A DNA stretch of 64,000 bases from Enterococcus crotali (GTDB lineage: Bacteria; Bacillota; Bacilli; Lactobacillales; Enterococcaceae): contig NZ_AYPQ01000004.1 of NCBI RefSeq assembly GCF_000633635.1, positions 62,086-126,085 of the forward strand, in the 5' to 3' direction. Under the pieces are notes generated by a model that worked only from the letters and a program-made list of their open reading frames with translations, made no database searches and was not told the DNA's origin. The position numbers and the translations under genes were made by a program. Position 1 is the first letter of the stretch; each line of letters begins with the position of its first letter. Shown in pieces: positions 35,586 through 43,755 of the stretch.

Positions 35586-37340
35586 ATGGACGTGTTAAGA
35601 AACAATAAGTTTTTAACTCAAGAAGATTATCAAGTTGCTCTGGCAAAAATCATCGAGCCATTAAGAAAGAGTCTGCTTGTGACCGATGTTTCTGGGCTTC
35701 ATTTAGGCAGCAGTGGAGCTGTTTATGATCAGCAACGGGCAGATATGGAAGCGCTTGTTCGTCCGTTGTGGGGCATCGCTTCTTCTTGGAAGTTTCAGGA
35801 GGATGATACGCTAAGAGACGTATATTTGGATAAATTAACGAAGGGAACAGACCCGCAAAACGCTGATTATTGGGGAGAAATCCAAGATTATGATCAATAT
35901 ATGGTCGAAACGGCTGCTTTGTCTTTAACGCTGCTGCTTCATAAGGATTATTTTTGGGCGTTATTATCAGAGCAGGCTCAGAGCAATGTTATCAATTGGC
36001 TAGCGCAAGGATTAGAACGGAAAGTTCCTAAAAATAATTGGATCTTTTTCAAGGTATTGATTCGCGTAGCGTTATTTTACTGTGGTGAAAAAATAGAGCG
36101 TAAATGTTTGACAGAGGAGCTTCAGCTGATTGATTCAATGTATGTTGGACAAGGCTGGTATATGGACGGAAAAACGACACAAAGAGATTATTACGTTCCA
36201 TTTGCTTTTCATTATTATGGTTTGATCTATGCAACTTTTATGAAAGAAGAAGACCCTGAGTGGTCAGCGCGTTTTATTGAAAGAGCCACATTATTTGCCC
36301 AAGATTTTGTCTATTATTTTGATAGCGATGGTGAAGCATTGCCGTATGGGCGGAGTTTGACGTATCGATTTGCGCAAGGAGCTTTTTTTTCAGCGCTAGT
36401 TTTTGCTGATGTTGAAGCTATTCCATGGGGAGAACTGAAAATGCTTTTGGCAACGCATTTGAGGACTTGGATGACCCATGATATTTTTACTTTTGACGGT
36501 CGTCTTTCAATTGGCTATCATTATGAAAACTTAGTTATGGCAGAAGGCTACAATGCACCTGGCTCACCTTATTGGGCGCTAAAGACATTTTTACTTTTAG
36601 CGGTTCGAGCGGATCATCCATTTTGGCAAGTTGAGGCAGTCCAGGTCAAGAAAAAGGCGAAGCGTCTGATTCAACATGGAAACATTCTTTTACTACAGGA
36701 AATGGATGGAGGGCATGTATTAGGCTTTCCAGCGGGGATGTTGGTTGAAGGACAAGCGCATGCAGAAGCGAAATATAGTAAATTTGTTTATTCTACAAAA
36801 TTTGGATTTAGTGTGCCAAAAGCAGGCGTCCTTTATGAGGAAGGTGCGTTTGACAATACGTTGGCTGTATCTTGCGATGGTGGGCGCTATTTTCGAACAA
36901 AAAGAGAAACGCTTGATTTTCAGCTGACAGAAGAGTGTGTTTCATATCGTTGGTCCCCTTTTAAAGACGTGGTGATCAAGACCGAGCTTTATCCTTTTGG
37001 TCAATGGCATGTGCGTGTCCATGACATAGATACAAAGATTCCCATAGAAATCTGCGAAGGTGGTTTTAGCCTATCATTGTCAGGAAGAAAGAGCCAAGGG
37101 GAGACTGGTGTGGGCTGGAGCGTTGTAAAGGATGGTGTAAAAGTTTCTCAAATCGTTGCAATCGAGGGGTATGAAGAAGCGTGTATTGTTCAACCAGAAG
37201 CGAATACGTCTTTATTTTTTCCTCGAACGAGTCTACCGTGCTTAAAAAAAATATTACCTGCAGGGAGTCACCGTTTGATGTGCCTTGTTGGCGGAATGAT
37301 TGTGAAGAATGAAAGGACAAAACAAAATGATAAAAATTGA
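35586..37340 (+). CDS. DUF2264 protein, probable intracellular glycoside hydrolase
   Basis: A 584-residue protein of the DUF2264 family, with the family opening GSSGAVYDQQRADMEALVRPLWG (about residues 38-60) and a mainly alpha N-terminal half of toroid type (about 1-350), then a beta-rich C-terminal part. Such folds are common in uronate-acting hydrolases and lyases, and I recall that some members have been placed in a glycoside hydrolase family acting on glucuronides. There is no signal peptide, so it works on imported oligosaccharides. ATG after AGGAGG; it overlaps the next gene by 14 bases. Confidence 0.75.
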   Translation: MDVLRNNKFLTQEDYQVALAKIIEPLRKSLLVTDVSGLHLGSSGAVYDQQRADMEALVRPLWGIASSWKFQEDDTLRDVYLDKLTKGTDPQNADYWGEIQDYDQYMVETAALSLTLLLHKDYFWALLSEQAQSNVINWLAQGLERKVPKNNWIFFKVLIRVALFYCGEKIERKCLTEELQLIDSMYVGQGWYMDGKTTQRDYYVPFAFHYYGLIYATFMKEEDPEWSARFIERATLFAQDFVYYFDSDGEALPYGRSLTYRFAQGAFFSALVFADVEAIPWGELKMLLATHLRTWMTHDIFTFDGRLSIGYHYENLVMAEGYNAPGSPYWALKTFLLLAVRADHPFWQVEAVQVKKKAKRLIQHGNILLLQEMDGGHVLGFPAGMLVEGQAHAEAKYSKFVYSTKFGFSVPKAGVLYEEGAFDNTLAVSCDGGRYFRTKRETLDFQLTEECVSYRWSPFKDVVIKTELYPFGQWHVRVHDIDTKIPIEICEGGFSLSLSGRKSQGETGVGWSVVKDGVKVSQIVAIEGYEEACIVQPEANTSLFFPRTSLPCLKKILPAGSHRLMCLVGGMIVKNERTKQNDKN

Positions 37341-38154
37341 ATTGAAAAATAAAGAGAACCAATCTATCATCGGGCGGATTGATCATGAGAAACAAGAGCA
37401 ACCATTTACAGCGGAAGGGGAAGCTACGGCTGTTCTGGCGATTAAGGACTACTCTTACGTGCTAGGAGATAAGATTGTTGTAACAACAGATGAGGGCAAT
37501 GGATATTTTGTAGTCCAACTGGATGAGACATTGGCACCAACCTTGATTTATTTGACTCAAAGAACGTGGATCTATCAAATCCCGTTGACTGACTCACTTA
37601 GAAAAGCCTCAGTAGAAAGCGCCTTTCATTCAAAGCGTCATCATATCATGGTACGAAAAGCCTTCGACCATGAAATCACAAATTATCAAAATCTTTCCTT
37701 GAATCCTCATGACCAAAAGGATTCAACAGGTGCCTATCCTCATGCAGTAGCAAATGTAGAAACAAGAGATGATGCTGTCTTTTTTGCTAAAAATGCAATT
37801 GATGGAAAGTATGGTCATTTGTCTCACGGCTCGTACCCGTTTGCTTCTTGGGGGATCAATCAACAAGCCGATGCTGCATTAACGATCGATTTTGGCCGGA
37901 AAGTAGAGATTGATTGGGTTCGTTTGTTATTTCGTGGCGATTATCCACATGATAGTTATTGGACAGAAGTGACGTTGGAATTTTCTGATGGTGAAGAATT
38001 AGTTCTTTCAACAACGAAGACAACCACGTTTCAAGAAATTAGGTTCCCACTAAAGGAAACGAGTCATTTGACGATTAAAAACCTTATAAAAGCTGAGGAT
38101 ACTTCTCCATTTCCAGCACTGACCCAAATCGAAGTTTTTGGAAAAAATAAATAG
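37327..38154 (+). CDS. Protein with C-terminal F5/8C (discoidin)-like carbohydrate-binding domain
   Basis: A 275-residue protein without signal peptide. The C-terminal half (about 135-275) has the features of a galactose-binding-like jelly roll: NVETRDDAVFFAKNAIDG, SWGINQQADAALTIDFG, VDWVRLLFRGD and ALTQIEVFG. The N-terminal half is beta-rich and unassigned. It is translationally coupled to the DUF2264 gene, so the two probably work as partners. An upstream ATG at 37309 is possible, but AAGGA fits the 37327 start. The fold is inferred by eye. Confidence 0.6.
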   Translation: MIKIELKNKENQSIIGRIDHEKQEQPFTAEGEATAVLAIKDYSYVLGDKIVVTTDEGNGYFVVQLDETLAPTLIYLTQRTWIYQIPLTDSLRKASVESAFHSKRHHIMVRKAFDHEITNYQNLSLNPHDQKDSTGAYPHAVANVETRDDAVFFAKNAIDGKYGHLSHGSYPFASWGINQQADAALTIDFGRKVEIDWVRLLFRGDYPHDSYWTEVTLEFSDGEELVLSTTKTTTFQEIRFPLKETSHLTIKNLIKAEDTSPFPALTQIEVFGKNK

Positions 38155-38340
38155 AGCAAGGGGAAGTCAAGACAAAAGACTTCAGCTTCTTATTTCTGAA
38201 GCCTTCAAATCTTAGGGCTTTCGCACTTAAAAATAGGTGTGACCGAAGCGAAGAGTAGTAGCTGATTTTTTCTCACTGTTTATTAGGATTTCAATTCTGA
38301 GACAAAACGGATCTCTCGTTTTGTTTCAGAATTTTTTTTG
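38155..38340 (-). repeat. Family A intergenic repeat, copy A5 (diverged, inverted)
   Basis: On the minus strand it starts with the hairpin at 38293-38333 (AATTCTGAGACAAAACG and CGTTTTGTTTCAGAATT), followed by AAATCCTAATAAACAGTGAG, matching the CCGAATAAACGG block of other copies. Read on the plus strand, the hairpin is followed by TTTTTTTT and would end the DUF2264 operon transcript. Confidence 0.55.
38293..38340 (+). terminator. Terminator of the DUF2264 operon
   Basis: A 17-base stem with two mismatches (AATTCTGAGACAAAACG/CGTTTTGTTTCAGAATT) and a run of eight T. It is part of repeat A5. Confidence 0.8.
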
Positions 38341-38363
38341 TGAAAGAATATTTTTTAGAAAAG

Positions 38364-38393
38364 TTCGCTTTTTACTTTTATATACGTTATACT
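38364..38393 (+). promoter_or_regulatory. Promoter of the GH88-GH35 operon
   Basis: A weak TTCGCT, 18 bases, then TATACT, about 42 bases before the GH88 start. The dyad at 38401 lies just downstream. Confidence 0.5.
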
Positions 38394-38400
38394 GTTTTTA

Positions 38401-38414
38401 GTTAATATGTTAAC
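38401..38414 (+). promoter_or_regulatory. Probable operator for the locus GntR regulator (diverged copy)
   Basis: GTTAATATGTTAAC has GTTAA/TTAAC arms around TATG and resembles the TAACATGTTA palindromes at 42228 and 42379. It sits about eight bases after the -10 box. Confidence 0.45.
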
Positions 38415-38435
38415 AAGTTAAGAGAGGTGAGTAAG

Positions 38436-39599
38436 ATGAAGCTTCAACAAAATAAAATAAAGCTAATCTGTTTAGGGGATAATATATCTCAACAATGGCT
38501 GGTGAATCAAATTGATAGCTGTATTGCTAAAATTGAGAAAAACATGGAACGCTTTGGAGAACAATTTCCTTCAGCTTGCGCTACTAATGGCAAATACCGC
38601 ATCAAACCTAATGATGATTGGACGAATGGTTTTTGGACAGGGATGCTGTGGTTAGCCTATGAATGGACAGGGAGCAAAGAATTTTTAGAACGAGCTATGG
38701 CAAATGTTGCTAGTTTTCAAAAACGTTTAGACAACCATTTTGTGCTGGATCATCATGATATCGGTTTCTTATACAGCTTGTCAGCGGGAGCTGGATATCG
38801 AATCACTGGCAGTCAGAGTTGTAAAAAGGAATTGTTGCAAGCAGCAGATGTTTTGCTAGCTCGCTTTCAAGAGCAAGGCAACTTTATCCAAGCATGGGGA
38901 CAATATGGCGATCCTAAAGAATACCGTTTGATCATTGATTCGTTGATCAACTTACCCCTATTATTCCAAGCTACAGAAATTTCTGGTGATCCGCGTTACT
39001 CAATTGTGGGAGCAAAGCACTACAATACGTTGCTGAAGACCGTGATCCGAAAGAATGCAACGACTTTTCATACCTACTACTTTGATCCAAAAACGGGAGA
39101 ACCGACTCATGGCGCGACGCATCAAGGGAATAGTGATGAATCAATCTGGGCAAGAGGACAAAGCTGGGCAGTGTTAGGGATTCCGTTAAATGAAAGTTAT
39201 CTCCATTCGGTCCCGTTTCCAGAAAACTATTCAGATATTGTCTCTGTCTTTTTGGAAAACTTACCAGAAGATCTGGTGCCTTATTGGGATTTTGATTTTG
39301 ACGATCAACATCCTTCTGATAAAGATAGTTCTTCATTAGCGATCGCTGCCTGCGGATTATTGGAAGCTCAAAAACTAAATGCTTACCCAGATGCAGAAGA
39401 AATTGCCAAAGGTATGATTTATCAACTGGGTGAACACTACTCAGCTAAGAGCGATCCAGAGAATGAAGGCTTGTTGCTACACGGTGTTTATGCGCATGCA
39501 GAAGGAAAAGGCATCGATGAGCCGAACTTGTGGGGCGATTATTTTTACTTAGAGGCGTTGATCAGATTAGCAAATACAAAGTGGCAAAGATACTGGTAA
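38436..39599 (+). CDS. Unsaturated glucuronyl hydrolase, GH88
   Basis: A 387-residue alpha/alpha-barrel hydrolase without signal peptide. The two catalytic Asp of the family are visible: Asp108 in HHDIGFLYSLSAG and Asp168 in RLIIDSLINLPLL, with NDDWTNGFWTGMLWLAYEWTG near the start. It hydrates the 4,5-unsaturated uronate end of disaccharides made by lyases, freeing 5-keto-4-deoxyuronate and an amino sugar. Start ATG after AGGTGA; the GTG at 38427 lies inside the ribosome site. It is in one operon with GH35, 12 bases apart. Confidence 0.93.
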   Translation: MKLQQNKIKLICLGDNISQQWLVNQIDSCIAKIEKNMERFGEQFPSACATNGKYRIKPNDDWTNGFWTGMLWLAYEWTGSKEFLERAMANVASFQKRLDNHFVLDHHDIGFLYSLSAGAGYRITGSQSCKKELLQAADVLLARFQEQGNFIQAWGQYGDPKEYRLIIDSLINLPLLFQATEISGDPRYSIVGAKHYNTLLKTVIRKNATTFHTYYFDPKTGEPTHGATHQGNSDESIWARGQSWAVLGIPLNESYLHSVPFPENYSDIVSVFLENLPEDLVPYWDFDFDDQHPSDKDSSSLAIAACGLLEAQKLNAYPDAEEIAKGMIYQLGEHYSAKSDPENEGLLLHGVYAHAEGKGIDEPNLWGDYFYLEALIRLANTKWQRYW

Positions 39600-39611
39600 A
39601 GGGGAATGACA

Positions 39612-41393
39612 ATGCAAACGTTTGAGATAAAAGAAGATTTTTTACTAGATGGCAAACCAATCAAATTGATCAGTGGTGCAATTCATTATTTTCGGATGAC
39701 ACCTGCCCAATGGGAAGATAGTTTATATAATTTAAAAGCACTTGGCGCGAATACGGTGGAAACCTACATTCCGTGGAACATTCATGAACCAATCGAAGGT
39801 ACGTATGATTTTGAGGGCTTAAAAAATATTGAAGCCTTTGTGACACTTGCTCAACAAATCGGTTTAATGGTCATTTTACGTCCCTCTGTTTATATTTGTG
39901 CAGAGTGGGAATTTGGCGGCTTACCAGCTTGGTTATTGAAAGAAAAAGGAGTTCGGCTGCGTTCGACCGATCCTCGTTTTATGGAAAAAGTTCGTCAGTA
40001 TTTTAGCGTTTTGATTCCCAAGTTAGTACCGTTACAGGTAACTCATGGTGGTCCTGTTATCATGATGCAGGTTGAAAATGAATATGGATCTTATGGTATG
40101 GAAAAGGAATATTTGCGTCAAACAAAACAATTAATGGAGGAATTTGGGGTAGATGTACCTTTGTTCACATCAGATGGAGCCTGGGAAGAAGTGTTAGATG
40201 CAGGCACTTTGATTGAAGATGATGTATTTGTGACAGGGAATTTTGGCAGTCAGTCAAAGGAAAACGCCGCAGTGATGAGAAAGTTTATGGAACGACATGG
40301 GAAAAAATGGCCAATCATGTGTATGGAATATTGGGATGGCTGGTTTAACCGTTGGAATGAGCCGATCATCAAGCGGGATGGGCAAGATCTAGCTATGGAA
40401 GTCAAAGCTATGCTGGAAGTCGGATCACTGAATTTATACATGTTTCATGGCGGAACGAATTTTGGTTTTTACAATGGCTGTTCTGCACGCGGCTTGCTTG
40501 ATCTGCCGCAGGTGACGAGCTATGATTATGACGCATTGTTGACTGAAGCGGGTGAACCAACAGAAAAATATTATCACGTCCAACAAGCAATCAAAGAAGT
40601 TTGCCCAGAGGTTTGGCAAGCAGAACCTCGAAAAAAAGTATTCACTCATTTGGGAACACATCCTGTGAAGGCTAGCGTTTCCCTATTTGCAACGAAAGAT
40701 AAAATGATCAAGGCTCAGCAGACAATGTATCCGCTAAGTATGGAAGAAGCGGGTGACGGGTATGGCTATATGCTCTATTCAGCAAATCTAAAAAACTATT
40801 TTCATGAGAATAAAGTAAAAATTATAGAAGCCGGCGATCGTGTTCAACTCTATGTTGACGGTGAATATAAAGCCACACAATACCAAGAAACAGTTGGAGA
40901 AGAGCTAGTAATAAGTGGGCAAGTAGATCAAAAGGAAATTAGATTAGATGTCTTAGTCGAAAATCTCGGCCGTGTAAATTATGGCTTCAAATTAAATAGC
41001 CCAACGCAGTCTAAAGGCATTCGTGGTGGAATCATGCAAGATATCCATTTTCATCAAGGGTACCAGCAATATCCGTTGACCTTATCAGAAAAACAATTGC
41101 AGGCCATTGATTATCAGGCGGGGAAAAATCCTCAACAGCCTTCATTTTATCAAGTGAAGATGGAGTTGAACGATATAGGGGATACGTTTATCGATTGTTC
41201 TCACTATGGGAAAGGTGTGATTGTAGTCAATGGCAACAATCTCGGCCGATATTGGGACATAGGACCGAACCACTCGTTATATTGTCCGAAAGAGTTTTTG
41301 AAAAAAGGTCTTAATGAAGTCGTGATTTTTGAAACAGAAGGCAAAGAAATCAAAGAAATTACATTTTCAGAGCGACCCATTTATAAGAATTAA
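39612..41393 (+). CDS. Beta-galactosidase, GH35
   Basis: A 593-residue enzyme without signal peptide, hence cytoplasmic. The GH35 signature GGPVIMMQVENEYGSYG holds the acid/base Glu157; the nucleophile is probably Glu239 in CMEYWDGWF. The TIM barrel covers about 1-325 and is followed by beta-sandwich domains. It should cut non-reducing beta-galactosyl (or related) residues from imported oligosaccharides. In the known hyaluronan loci of streptococci such an enzyme is not part of the set, so it hints at a galactose-containing substrate. The second ATG is preferred because AAAGGGG would touch the first. Confidence 0.92.
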   Translation: MQTFEIKEDFLLDGKPIKLISGAIHYFRMTPAQWEDSLYNLKALGANTVETYIPWNIHEPIEGTYDFEGLKNIEAFVTLAQQIGLMVILRPSVYICAEWEFGGLPAWLLKEKGVRLRSTDPRFMEKVRQYFSVLIPKLVPLQVTHGGPVIMMQVENEYGSYGMEKEYLRQTKQLMEEFGVDVPLFTSDGAWEEVLDAGTLIEDDVFVTGNFGSQSKENAAVMRKFMERHGKKWPIMCMEYWDGWFNRWNEPIIKRDGQDLAMEVKAMLEVGSLNLYMFHGGTNFGFYNGCSARGLLDLPQVTSYDYDALLTEAGEPTEKYYHVQQAIKEVCPEVWQAEPRKKVFTHLGTHPVKASVSLFATKDKMIKAQQTMYPLSMEEAGDGYGYMLYSANLKNYFHENKVKIIEAGDRVQLYVDGEYKATQYQETVGEELVISGQVDQKEIRLDVLVENLGRVNYGFKLNSPTQSKGIRGGIMQDIHFHQGYQQYPLTLSEKQLQAIDYQAGKNPQQPSFYQVKMELNDIGDTFIDCSHYGKGVIVVNGNNLGRYWDIGPNHSLYCPKEFLKKGLNEVVIFETEGKEIKEITFSERPIYKN

Positions 41394-41427
41394 TCGATTG
41401 GAAAATCGAAGCAGCCACTTGAATAAT

Positions 41428-41475
41428 AAAACAAAAGCACTACCTTCAGAAATAATAAGGCGGTGCTTTTGTTTT
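41428..41475. terminator. Bidirectional terminator between the GH35 and GntR genes
   Basis: AAAACAAAAGCAC and GTGCTTTTGTTTT, with runs suited to both strands. Confidence 0.88.
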
Positions 41476-41479
41476 CATC

Positions 41480-42187
41480 TTATTCAGCTTCTACTTCGAT
41501 TTTCGTTTTGAAATATTTCCAATGTTTGTAACTAACGATGTACTCAGCAACGCTGCCGTCTGGCAAGTAGGAATGCTTGATTTGTTTAACTGCTGGTTCA
41601 CGAAAACTTAACTGTAATAGATTTAACAACTCTGCATCGTCAGGGAAGACGATCTCATTGGTTTCTACAGAAGCTAGTGAAAAAAGATCAATATCAAAAT
41701 CTTTGCGGACGCGTTCATAAACACTAGCATAGACAGCTAGATTGTTTGAAATCGGTTCTTTAACCAATTTTTTTGGTAAGTGAGTGATATGAACTAAAAA
41801 AGGAATATCGCCGAAAGAGCGGACACGGATGATTTTATAGTAGGAGCTATTAGCTGATAAGCCAAGTTCTCTTAAAATCTCAGGCTGTTTTTCTTCCTCA
41901 ACTGAAATCACTTGAATCTTTTCAGTATCTAAAGAATGAAGTTCTATATCGGAAAATTTAACGCTTTGAGAAACCTTTGATTTTGAGACAAAGGTTCCTT
42001 TACCTTGAATACGATAAAGATAGCCTGCGCTGGTCAATTCATTCAACGCTTTGACAGCTGTGATGGAGCTGACTGAATATCTTCGTTTGATATCTGCTTC
42101 TGAATAGAATTTATCGCCCGGGATGAATGTATGATTCTTTATTTCACTTAAGAGATCTTGTTTGATCTGTTCATATTTTGGGAGCAC
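41480..42187 (-). CDS. GntR/HutC-type transcriptional regulator of the sugar locus
   Basis: A 235-residue protein: N-terminal GntR winged helix (about 1-70, YSEADIKRRYSVSSITAVKA and IQGKGTFVS), C-terminal UTRA effector domain (about 85-232). The start is GTG after GGAGG. It is divergent from the PTS operon and convergent with GH35. Two exact TAACATGTTA palindromes flank its own promoter and the PTS promoter, so it most likely represses the locus and itself until a uronate intermediate (such as KDG) binds. The effector is inference. Confidence 0.88.
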   Translation of the reverse strand: MLPKYEQIKQDLLSEIKNHTFIPGDKFYSEADIKRRYSVSSITAVKALNELTSAGYLYRIQGKGTFVSKSKVSQSVKFSDIELHSLDTEKIQVISVEEEKQPEILRELGLSANSSYYKIIRVRSFGDIPFLVHITHLPKKLVKEPISNNLAVYASVYERVRKDFDIDLFSLASVETNEIVFPDDAELLNLLQLSFREPAVKQIKHSYLPDGSVAEYIVSYKHWKYFKTKIEVEAE

Positions 42188-42223
42188 GAGTGCTTACCTC
42201 CATTCTCTTGACATAGTTAGTTA

Positions 42224-42252
42224 AGGATAACATGTTAATTTTACTTTAGCAA
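42224..42252 (-). promoter_or_regulatory. gntR promoter
   Basis: Minus-strand TTGCTA, 17 bases, TATCCT. The palindrome at 42228 overlaps the -10. Confidence 0.6.
42228..42237. promoter_or_regulatory. GntR operator, copy 1
   Basis: TAACATGTTA, a perfect 10-base palindrome within TTAAGGATAACATGTTAATT, overlapping the -10 box of gntR. The same ten bases recur at 42379. Confidence 0.65.
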
Positions 42253-42333
42253 TTGCTTTATTCTCTTTGTTGTTAGTAAATACGAACAATAAGTCAAGTC
42301 TTAATAAAAAACTCAACATATTAAGATATTAGG

Positions 42334-42362
42334 TTTACGGATGAGTTAGCATGTGTTATAGT
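42334..42362 (+). promoter_or_regulatory. Promoter of the PTS-kdu operon
   Basis: TTTACG, 17 bases, TATAGT; the leader to the GTG start is about 53 bases. Confidence 0.6.
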
Positions 42363-42378
42363 ATATTCGTAAGAGACA

Positions 42379-42388
42379 TAACATGTTA
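42379..42388. promoter_or_regulatory. GntR operator, copy 2
   Basis: TAACATGTTA again, about 16 bases after the -10 box of the PTS operon, where a bound repressor would block initiation or early elongation. Confidence 0.65.
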
Positions 42389-42421
42389 AGTAGGGGGACC
42401 TGCATTTTAGGAGGGAATCGA

Positions 42422-43348
42422 GTGGAAAATATTGTATTGATCAGCCATGGCGGGATGGCTGAAGGAGTCAAAGTCAGTCTCGAGATGATCGTCGGACAAC
42501 AGCAAAATATTCATACCGTGTCTTTACGACCTGACGGGGATAATATCCAGTTTGAAAATGAGTTAAATGAAAAAATGAAAGCCCTTAACGGATCAACGCT
42601 GATTATTGCAGATTTATTAGGTGGGACACCTTGTAACGTTGCTGTGAAGAACTATTTAAATACAGAAGGCGTTGAAATCATTGCCGGTATGACCCTTTCT
42701 ATTGTAATTGAAGCAGTCGTGAATCAGCAAGTTTCCATAAAAGAGCTGGTCTGTTTAGCTAAAGAAAATATTGTCGATGTTAAAGCAGGTATGAATAAGG
42801 CAGAAAAAGATATTACAGAAGCTAGTTTGGAAACGGAGCTTAGTAATTTTAGCGAATATGCTGGTCAAGCGAATATTGTTAATACTCGGATCGATGAACG
42901 GTTGATTCATGGACAAGTTGCTGGGATTTGGTCGACCAGCTTGGATACACAACGAATTATTGTAGCAAATGATGAAGCTGCTTTAGATCCATTGCAAAAG
43001 TCTTCTCTTAGAATGGCAGCGCCTACTTCTATGCGTCTATCCGTGTTACCTGTTGCTGAGGCGGCGGAAAATATTTGTGCAGGGAAGTACGGGAAACAAC
43101 GTCTCTTCCTATTATTCAAAAATCCAACAGATGTTTTGAGGTATCTGGATGCCGGCGGATCAATTGAGACTGTCAATGTTGGCAATATGAGCTATAAAGA
43201 GGGGGCTCGTGAAGTAACGAAAAGTATTCAGGTCTTAGAAGCTGAGGAAGCGATTTTTGAGACCATTGCTTCAAAAGGAGTAAATGTCACAGCACAATTG
43301 GTACCAAACGATCCAGCGATCGACTTTATGAAGAAATTAAGAAGTTGA
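42422..43348 (+). CDS. Mannose-family PTS, fused EIIA-EIIB
   Basis: A 308-residue fusion. The EIIA domain (about 1-135) has the phosphorylated His in VLISHGGMAEG and LIIADLLGGTPCNVA. A linker of about 20 residues follows, then the EIIB domain (about 150-308) with its His in NTRIDERLIHGQVAGIW. Together they pass phosphate from HPr to the incoming sugar. The start is GTG six bases after AGGAGGG; the frame's upstream ATG is inside the operator. It is the first gene of the operon. A triple family B repeat separates it from EIIC. Confidence 0.92.
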   Translation: MENIVLISHGGMAEGVKVSLEMIVGQQQNIHTVSLRPDGDNIQFENELNEKMKALNGSTLIIADLLGGTPCNVAVKNYLNTEGVEIIAGMTLSIVIEAVVNQQVSIKELVCLAKENIVDVKAGMNKAEKDITEASLETELSNFSEYAGQANIVNTRIDERLIHGQVAGIWSTSLDTQRIIVANDEAALDPLQKSSLRMAAPTSMRLSVLPVAEAAENICAGKYGKQRLFLLFKNPTDVLRYLDAGGSIETVNVGNMSYKEGAREVTKSIQVLEAEEAIFETIASKGVNVTAQLVPNDPAIDFMKKLRS

Positions 43349-43386
43349 AAAATATAAGGTGAAGCGGAGGAGAAGGTTGTTACCAT

Positions 43387-43740
43387 ATCTAGCTGCACGG
43401 GCTAGCTCTTCGGAAAAAAGATAAAAATGGAATGAGGCAAAAAGCGCCACAGTCAATTTTTCCTATTTTTCAGTCAGAGCAGGGCGGAACGTTGTTACTA
43501 TATCTAGCTGCACGGGCTAGTTCTTCGGAAAAAAGATAAAATCTGCCTGTGACTAAAAGCGTCACAAACATATTTTCCTATTTTTCAGTCAGAAATGAAC
43601 GAGCCAGTTACGCTTTAAAATTATCTAGCTGCACAAATCAATCCTTCGGAAAATAGAGAAATGGTCAGTGAAACAAGGAACGTTTCAATGTCAATTTCCT
43701 AATTTTCTACAGGATGAACCGATTTGTTCCGCTTTTAAAA
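43387..43740 (+). repeat. Family B repeat, three tandem units inside the PTS operon
   Basis: Units at 43387-43501, 43502-43622 and 43623-43740 each begin ATCTAGCTGCAC, then a TTCGGAAAAAAGATAAAA-type block, a variable part with a G(C/T)CAC-like inverted motif, then TTTCCTATTTTTCAGTCAGA and, at the end, CGCTTTTAAAA-like sequence. The third unit is the most diverged. They read in the direction of the operon and fill most of the 407-base gap between EIIAB and EIIC, where no gene is seen. Confidence 0.8.
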
Positions 43741-43755
43741 TTAGGAGGAAAATTC

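Noticed and set aside
43349-43755. Small genes in the gap between EIIAB and EIIC
   Set aside because: The open frames found there run across repeat units without ribosome sites and differ between units, so they are not coding.
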